From an uncultured Sulfuricurvum sp. (GTDB taxonomy: Bacteria > Campylobacterota > Campylobacteria > Campylobacterales > Sulfurimonadaceae), in NCBI RefSeq assembly GCF_937936435.1, contig NZ_CALDDG010000096.1:1-20231 (forward strand): a stretch of 20,231 nt of DNA, written 5' to 3'. This document shows, piece after piece, positions 16,663 to 20,231 of this stretch. The notes beneath the pieces are model-generated. The model saw nothing but the letters and a program-made list of their open reading frames with translations. It was not told the DNA's origin and searched no databases. The position numbers and the translations under genes were made by a program. Every line of letters begins with the position of its first letter. Within the stretch, counting starts at the first letter, position 1.

Positions 16663-17016
16663 ATGAGAGATCATGAGTTGCAGTATTTTGAAGAAATACT
16701 GCTAACACGTAAGGCGCAGATTATTAAAAATATCACAGGCGTCGAAAGTGAAATGAAGCAGTTACGCGAGCTCGAGCTCAACGATGAAGGTGATCATGCG
16801 TCCGTCAGCAATGACAACATGGTAGAAAATGCGATCGGCGCTCAGCAGGTACAGGAACTTCAAGAGATTGAAGCGGCATTGTTCAAAATCAAGAATAAGC
16901 AGTACGGTGTTTGTGAAATGTGCGAGGATGAAATCGGGTTTCAACGTTTAAAAGTTAAACCACATGCGAAATACTGTATTGTATGTCGTCCGATTGTCGA
17001 AAAAAATAAACACTAA
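16663..17016 (+). CDS. dksA: DksA/TraR-type RNA polymerase-binding zinc-finger protein
   Basis: The 117-residue protein has the DksA plan: a long helical coiled coil whose tip reads DEGDHAS (41-47), matching the DxxDxA tip needed for action in the RNA polymerase secondary channel, then a C4 zinc finger Cys84-x2-Cys87 and Cys105-x2-Cys108. DksA works with ppGpp to adjust rRNA and amino-acid promoters. It is shorter than the E. coli protein (151) and comparable to the C. jejuni DksA (Cj0125c), which sits in the same neighbourhood as I recall. GAGGAG at 16652-16656 is well spaced for ATG 16663. An in-frame TTG lies one codon earlier. Confidence 0.9.
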   Translation: MRDHELQYFEEILLTRKAQIIKNITGVESEMKQLRELELNDEGDHASVSNDNMVENAIGAQQVQELQEIEAALFKIKNKQYGVCEMCEDEIGFQRLKVKPHAKYCIVCRPIVEKNKH

Positions 17017-17028
17017 AGAGGAGAGAAA

Positions 17029-18048
17029 ATGCAACTAAAACGTTATACCATCGCGTCGTTGATCTTGATGGTACTTGTCGGTGCGGCAGTGTACAGTATC
17101 GATAACGAATCGATTTCATTCGAATTGTTAGGGATGCATTTTCCGAATCTTCCGGTCGCTTTTTGGGTAGTTGTACCGCTTATCATCATGTATCTGGCCA
17201 GTGTACTTCACATGGGAGTCTATGCGCTTGTCGGCAATTTTAAACTTCGACGTTTAAATAAAGATCACGAAAAAATGATGGACGCTCTGCGTGACTCTCT
17301 TTTGGGTATACATGATCGAAACTATGTCTATAAAAGCGATGCGTATAAACTCATGGGCAAATTGGTCGATAACGCATTGATTCTCCCGTATGAAACGCTC
17401 CGTTCTATCGGAAACGAAAAAATCGACGAAGCATTGGAACTCATGCGCGACGTTAAAGCGAATAAAAAAGTCGATATTAAAAAGTTTCATCTCCCTTCCA
17501 CGACATCGATTGCGATTCAAAACAATCTGAACCGTTTGGAACGAGGAGAAATCGATGCGGACGGCGTATTGTCACGTCCGGACAGCTACGGCGAAATCGT
17601 CTGTGCAAAAGCATTCGAATCATATGTTAAAACGGCTTCGGTCGGTTCGATAATGAAATTTAAGCATCTCTTTTCGACAACATCACTTTTTGATTTTATC
17701 CAGCGCATCAACAATGATATCAACGGGATTCAAATGGGCAATGAAGAGATCGTCGCATTGGTGGAATCGTTGAAGCTGAATGCGGATGATTATATTGCAA
17801 TGTCGATACATCTTTCAAAACATATGGTTCCCGAACAACGAATTCGTTTGTTCGAACTCTTGAGTGAAAAATGTGATGAGGCTATGGAAGGGTATCTTTT
17901 CACTCTATACGATTTGCAAATGAACGATACGGCCAATGAAATATTGAACAATACGGCATCCGATGAATTTCAAATTTTTAAAGCGTATCGAGATCTTAAA
18001 CGTTCCAATAAACATTACGATATCGCTATTTTTTTACGCCGCAGCTAA
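17029..18048 (+). CDS. Conserved two-helix membrane protein of unknown function
   Basis: The 339-residue protein has two hydrophobic segments near the N terminus (about 8-24 and 43-70) and a long, mostly helical, charged remainder with no motif I recognise. With two helices close together, the 270-residue tail most probably lies in the cytoplasm. The last third (SLKLNADDYIAMSIHLSKHM, then LFELLSEKCDEAME) resembles short helical repeats, but I cannot assign them. As far as I recall, C. jejuni has a putative membrane protein (Cj0124c) between dksA and the dus gene, so this is probably its counterpart, conserved but unnamed. GAGGAGAG is 5 nt before the ATG and it starts 12 bp after dksA. Confidence 0.75.
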   Translation: MQLKRYTIASLILMVLVGAAVYSIDNESISFELLGMHFPNLPVAFWVVVPLIIMYLASVLHMGVYALVGNFKLRRLNKDHEKMMDALRDSLLGIHDRNYVYKSDAYKLMGKLVDNALILPYETLRSIGNEKIDEALELMRDVKANKKVDIKKFHLPSTTSIAIQNNLNRLERGEIDADGVLSRPDSYGEIVCAKAFESYVKTASVGSIMKFKHLFSTTSLFDFIQRINNDINGIQMGNEEIVALVESLKLNADDYIAMSIHLSKHMVPEQRIRLFELLSEKCDEAMEGYLFTLYDLQMNDTANEILNNTASDEFQIFKAYRDLKRSNKHYDIAIFLRRS

Positions 18049-18060
18049 TATTTTTTGAAC

Positions 18061-18130
18061 GCTATTGGAGTAAAATCCCTATAGCTACGCATGCCGCTAT
18101 GGCACTGAAGCTTCGCCCTAAAGGGCGAGA
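18061..18130 (+). promoter_or_regulatory. Set of potential hairpins in the dusB leader
   Basis: In the 104-bp gap before dusB three structures can be drawn. A: GCTAT (18061-18065) with ATAGC (18081-18085), plus an inner GGA/TCC pairing. B: CTATAGC (18079-18085) with GCTATGG (18096-18102), 7 bp with one G-U. C: TCGCCC (18113-18118) with GGGCGA (18123-18128), loop TAAA. A and B share ATAGC and exclude each other. No U-run follows C, so it is not a standard terminator. A weak TTGAAC (18055-18060) and TAAAAT (18071-18076) overlap the region. If transcription began there, hairpin A would not form in the RNA. Confidence 0.4.
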
Positions 18131-18152
18131 ATAATCGTCTTACAGGTACACA

Positions 18153-19142
18153 ATGACTCCCAAATTAGATTTTTCTTTACCCGTTTATGCTCTAGCCCCC
18201 TTAGCCGGTTATACCGACTTGCCGTTTCGAAATGTCGTCAAAAAGTTCGGTGCCGATTTGACGGTCAGCGAAATGCTCAGTTCCAATGCACTCGCTTACG
18301 GATCGGCCAAAACGCTCAAAATGCTTGAACGAAGTCCGAATGAAAATCCCTACTCGGTACAGATTGCGGGTGCCGAAGATGAGATAGTCCGCCGTGCGGT
18401 CGAAGTGCTCAACGGTGTAGATGACATCGATATTATCGATCTCAATTGCGGCTGTCCGGTTCCGAAAATTGTATGTCACGGTTCAGGCAGCGCGTTGCTC
18501 AACGATTTGCCCCGTATGGCACGTATCATCGAAACGATTAAAAAGACCTCGAACAAGTCGACGCTCAGTGTCAAGATTCGCTTGGGGTTTGAGAGTAAAA
18601 ATCATATCGAGATTGCCAAACTGGTCGAATCGTGCGGAGCCGATTTCCTGGCTGTCCACGGGCGTACCCGTGCAGGCAAATTCAAAGCTCCCGTCGATTA
18701 CGATGCAATCGGAGAGATCAAAGAGGCGATTTCGATTCCCGTCATTGCCAACGGCGATATCGATTCGTTTGAGAAAGCGCAATGGGTGTTGAACCACACC
18801 AAAGCTGACGGCGTTATGATCGGAAGGGGTGCCGTAGGCGCTCCATGGATTTTTCATCAGCTTAAAACAGGGAGCAACAGTGTCGATCCGTTGATCAAAC
18901 ATGCTATTATCATGGAACATCTCGATAGCATGATCCATTTTTACGGACAACGGGGAGTGGTGATGTTTCGTAAACATGTCCATACCTATTCGAAAGGGTA
19001 TGAAGGGGCTTCGGCAATGCGTGACGAAGTGAACCGTATCGATGATCCTGTCCATTTTAGAGAGGTTGTTGACCGATTCTTTCTCGAACATCGGCAGATA
19101 TCCGAAGGATTCAAAGCTTCGGATATGAGCTGTGATTACTGA
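18153..19142 (+). CDS. dusB: tRNA-dihydrouridine synthase (DusB-like)
   Basis: The 329-residue FMN enzyme reduces uridine to dihydrouridine in tRNA. Visible motifs are LAPLAGYTDLPFR (14-26) for FMN binding, the catalytic Cys101 in NCGCPVPKIV, GSGSALL (110-116), VKIRLGF (about 139-145), HGRTR (about 169-173) with GKFKAPVDY, and ANGDI and IGRGAVGAPWIF for the phosphate site. Length and order fit the DusB group; the exact Dus subfamily is less certain. The C-terminal helical domain is complete. Its ATG is preceded by a weak AGGT. It starts a new block after the hairpin-bearing gap, and the methyltransferase follows after 19 bp. Confidence 0.93.
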   Translation: MTPKLDFSLPVYALAPLAGYTDLPFRNVVKKFGADLTVSEMLSSNALAYGSAKTLKMLERSPNENPYSVQIAGAEDEIVRRAVEVLNGVDDIDIIDLNCGCPVPKIVCHGSGSALLNDLPRMARIIETIKKTSNKSTLSVKIRLGFESKNHIEIAKLVESCGADFLAVHGRTRAGKFKAPVDYDAIGEIKEAISIPVIANGDIDSFEKAQWVLNHTKADGVMIGRGAVGAPWIFHQLKTGSNSVDPLIKHAIIMEHLDSMIHFYGQRGVVMFRKHVHTYSKGYEGASAMRDEVNRIDDPVHFREVVDRFFLEHRQISEGFKASDMSCDY

Positions 19143-19161
19143 CATAATAAAAGGGTGAAGG

Positions 19162-19767
19162 ATGAGCGAACGTTTTAACAATGCTGCCGAGCATTGGGAC
19201 AAGGGAGACTTGCGCCAAAATATAGCACATGCCGTTTTTCAAACTATTTCAAATCGGATTTCGCTATTAAGTACGATGGAAATTATGGACTTCGGTGCAG
19301 GGACGGGATTGCTGAGTTTTAAAATCGCACAGATGGTCAAAGAGGTTGTGGGTGTCGATCTTTCCGAAAAAATGTTGGAACAGCTTGACAACAAAAATTC
19401 GGACGCATTGCGCGTCGAAGCTCTATGTCATGATATTTGCGAAATTCCTTTGGAGAAAAAATTTAACGGAATCGTCAGTTCCATGGCGATGCATCATGTC
19501 GAAGATACGGCGGCGTTATTCGAAGCCTTTCACCTCCATCTAAAACGTGACGGCTTTGTTGCCATTGCCGATCTCGAAGCGGAAGACGGAAGTTTTCATT
19601 CTCACGGAAATGAGGGCGTGTTTCATTTCGGATTTGAGCGTGACGCTTTGCGCCGAACGATTGAGAAAGCCGGTTTTGAACATGTCCGTTTTCACCACGC
19701 TTATACCGTAGAGAAAGAGACTCAGAATTATCCTATTTTTCTGGTAACCGCTATTAAAAAATCTTAA
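19162..19767 (+). CDS. Class I SAM-dependent methyltransferase
   Basis: The 201-residue protein has a Rossmann methyltransferase core: motif I DFGAGTGLLS (43-52), an acidic residue at the end of strand 2 (GVDLSEKML, Asp66), motif II/III near HDICEIPLE (90-98), and MAMHHVED (108-115) at the post-motif position, followed by LKRDGFVAIADLE. This is the Methyltransf_11/25 type. The N terminus (RFNNAAEHWDKGDLR) is common in small-molecule methyltransferases such as UbiE-like proteins, but the substrate is unknown. GAAGG sits just before the ATG. It lies 19 bp after dusB and 52 bp before nifE. The sigma-54-like element separating it from nifE suggests it belongs with dusB rather than with nif. Confidence 0.85.
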   Translation: MSERFNNAAEHWDKGDLRQNIAHAVFQTISNRISLLSTMEIMDFGAGTGLLSFKIAQMVKEVVGVDLSEKMLEQLDNKNSDALRVEALCHDICEIPLEKKFNGIVSSMAMHHVEDTAALFEAFHLHLKRDGFVAIADLEAEDGSFHSHGNEGVFHFGFERDALRRTIEKAGFEHVRFHHAYTVEKETQNYPIFLVTAIKKS

Positions 19768-19769
19768 TC

Positions 19770-19786
19770 TCGCACACCTTATGCAT
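19770..19786 (+). promoter_or_regulatory. Sigma-54-like -24/-12 element upstream of nifE
   Basis: TCGCACACCTTATGCAT matches the RpoN consensus TGGCACG-N4-TTGCA at most positions. The -12 GC is at 19783-19784, and exactly 10 bp before it lies CG where the invariant GG should be. The -24 GG is thus imperfect. Transcription would start near 19796, 24 nt before the nifE ATG, inside the 52-bp gap. I found no TGT-N10-ACA NifA site in the 220 bp upstream. A GATAAT at 19794-19799 could instead serve as a sigma-70 -10 box, but it would leave only a very short leader. Confidence 0.45.
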
Positions 19787-19819
19787 ACTTTCGGATAATC
19801 TATTCCAAAGGAGTCTCCG

Positions 19820-20231
19820 ATGGTCAGTCGCGCAAAAATCAAAGAACTTATGAACGAGAGCGCTTGCTCTCACAGTAAAGACAAAAAGCCAGGGGAAGGG
19901 TGTGATAAGCCAAAACCGGGTCTCGCGACAGGAGGATGTGCGTTTGACGGTGCACAGATTTCTCTTTTCCCGTATGCGGATGCCGTCCATTTGGTTCACG
20001 GGCCGCAAACCTGTCTCGGTGCATCGTGGGAGACACGTGAGACAAAAACGTCATACAATGGACGCGATCATACACAAATGGGATTTACGACGGGAATTAC
20101 CACCAATGACGTCATCTTCGGCGGTGACAAACGGCTTGCCGATTCGATCGATTTTGTCATGGAACAGTACAAACCAGAAGCAATCTTCGTTTATTCGACC
20201 TGTGTTACGGCATTGGTGGGCGATGACATCG
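19820..20231 (+). CDS. nifE: Nitrogenase FeMo-cofactor biosynthesis protein NifE (partial, 3' end outside window)
   Basis: The first 137 residues are present. They carry the NifE/NifD-family signature PGLATGGCAFDGAQ and HLVHGPQTCLGASW, then FVYSTCVTALVGDDI at the window edge. Cys40, Cys65 and Cys128 correspond in spacing to the three NifE cysteines (37, 62 and 124 in Azotobacter) that, with one NifN cysteine, hold the P-cluster-like [4Fe-4S] cluster of the NifEN scaffold. NifEN matures the cofactor precursor. NifE is preferred over NifD because of the N-terminal CxxxxPGxxTGGCAFDGA form and the lack of NifD-type flanking motifs. AAAGGAG at 19807-19813 is 6 nt before the ATG. It is expected to be followed by nifN. 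It implies diazotrophic capacity if the rest of the cluster is intact. Confidence 0.93.
   Translation, partial: MVSRAKIKELMNESACSHSKDKKPGEGCDKPKPGLATGGCAFDGAQISLFPYADAVHLVHGPQTCLGASWETRETKTSYNGRDHTQMGFTTGITTNDVIFGGDKRLADSIDFVMEQYKPEAIFVYSTCVTALVGDDI

Noticed and set aside
18100..18116. TGGCAC resembling a sigma-54 -24 box before dusB
   Set aside because: The nearest GC dinucleotides are 7 or 12 bp away instead of 10, and the sequence is already part of the hairpin region.
18483..19202. 239-codon minus-strand frame over dusB
   Set aside because: It is the antisense shadow of dusB, with no Shine-Dalgarno, no motif and no room for its own promoter.
1..20231. CRISPR array, tRNA, rRNA, insertion sequence or phage/defence genes
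   Set aside because: I read both strands for repeats with spacers, cloverleaf-like arms, transposase motifs and terminal repeats, and found none I could support.

Overview
The window looks like chromosomal DNA from a free-living, probably sulfur-oxidising Campylobacterota (Epsilonproteobacteria) of the Sulfuricurvum/Sulfurimonas kind. This rests on the short epsilon-type RecO, a gene block (inositol-phosphatase-like, accD, rlmH, dksA, membrane protein, dusB) that I recall in nearly the same order in Campylobacter jejuni (Cj0128c to Cj0123c), a soluble CZB chemoreceptor resembling Helicobacter TlpD, and a nif gene at the right edge. By eye the GC content is moderate, higher than in Campylobacter or Helicobacter, which favours Sulfuricurvum. 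The genus is an inference. Nearly all the DNA is coding and no gap exceeds about 185 bp. I see no insertion sequence, tRNA, rRNA, CRISPR array or phage gene.

Layout. (1) 1-1042: the end of an unrecognised gene, a small heavy-metal-associated (HMA) protein, and a convergent exported rhodanese. (2) 1141-4716: a cytoplasmic sensory cluster on the plus strand. It holds a PAS histidine kinase with a degenerate N-terminal receiver, a soluble methyl-accepting protein with a zinc-binding CZB tail, and a response-regulator gene broken in its receiver domain. (3) 4763-5660: a good sigma-70 promoter driving a DUF4395 membrane protein and a cysteine-free Rrf2 repressor, overlapping by 1 nt. (4) 8070-5672, minus strand: recO, a small unknown gene and a HerA/DUF853-type ATPase. 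(5) 8253-18048: gltB and gltD (ammonia assimilation into glutamate), tightly coupled to an IMPase-like gene, accD, a short thiE-like gene, rlmH, dksA and a two-helix membrane protein. Several junctions overlap by 1-4 nt. (6) 18153-20231: dusB preceded by a cluster of potential hairpins, a class I methyltransferase, and the first 137 codons of nifE behind a sigma-54-like element.

The most notable points are the broken response regulator next to an intact kinase whose receiver has His instead of the phospho-Asp, the inverted repeats between recO and gltB, the mutually exclusive hairpins before dusB, the sigma-54-like promoter before nifE, and the small unknown gene between recO and the ATPase. 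I do not see a clearly new multi-gene system. Most of the window is core metabolism and RNA biology.
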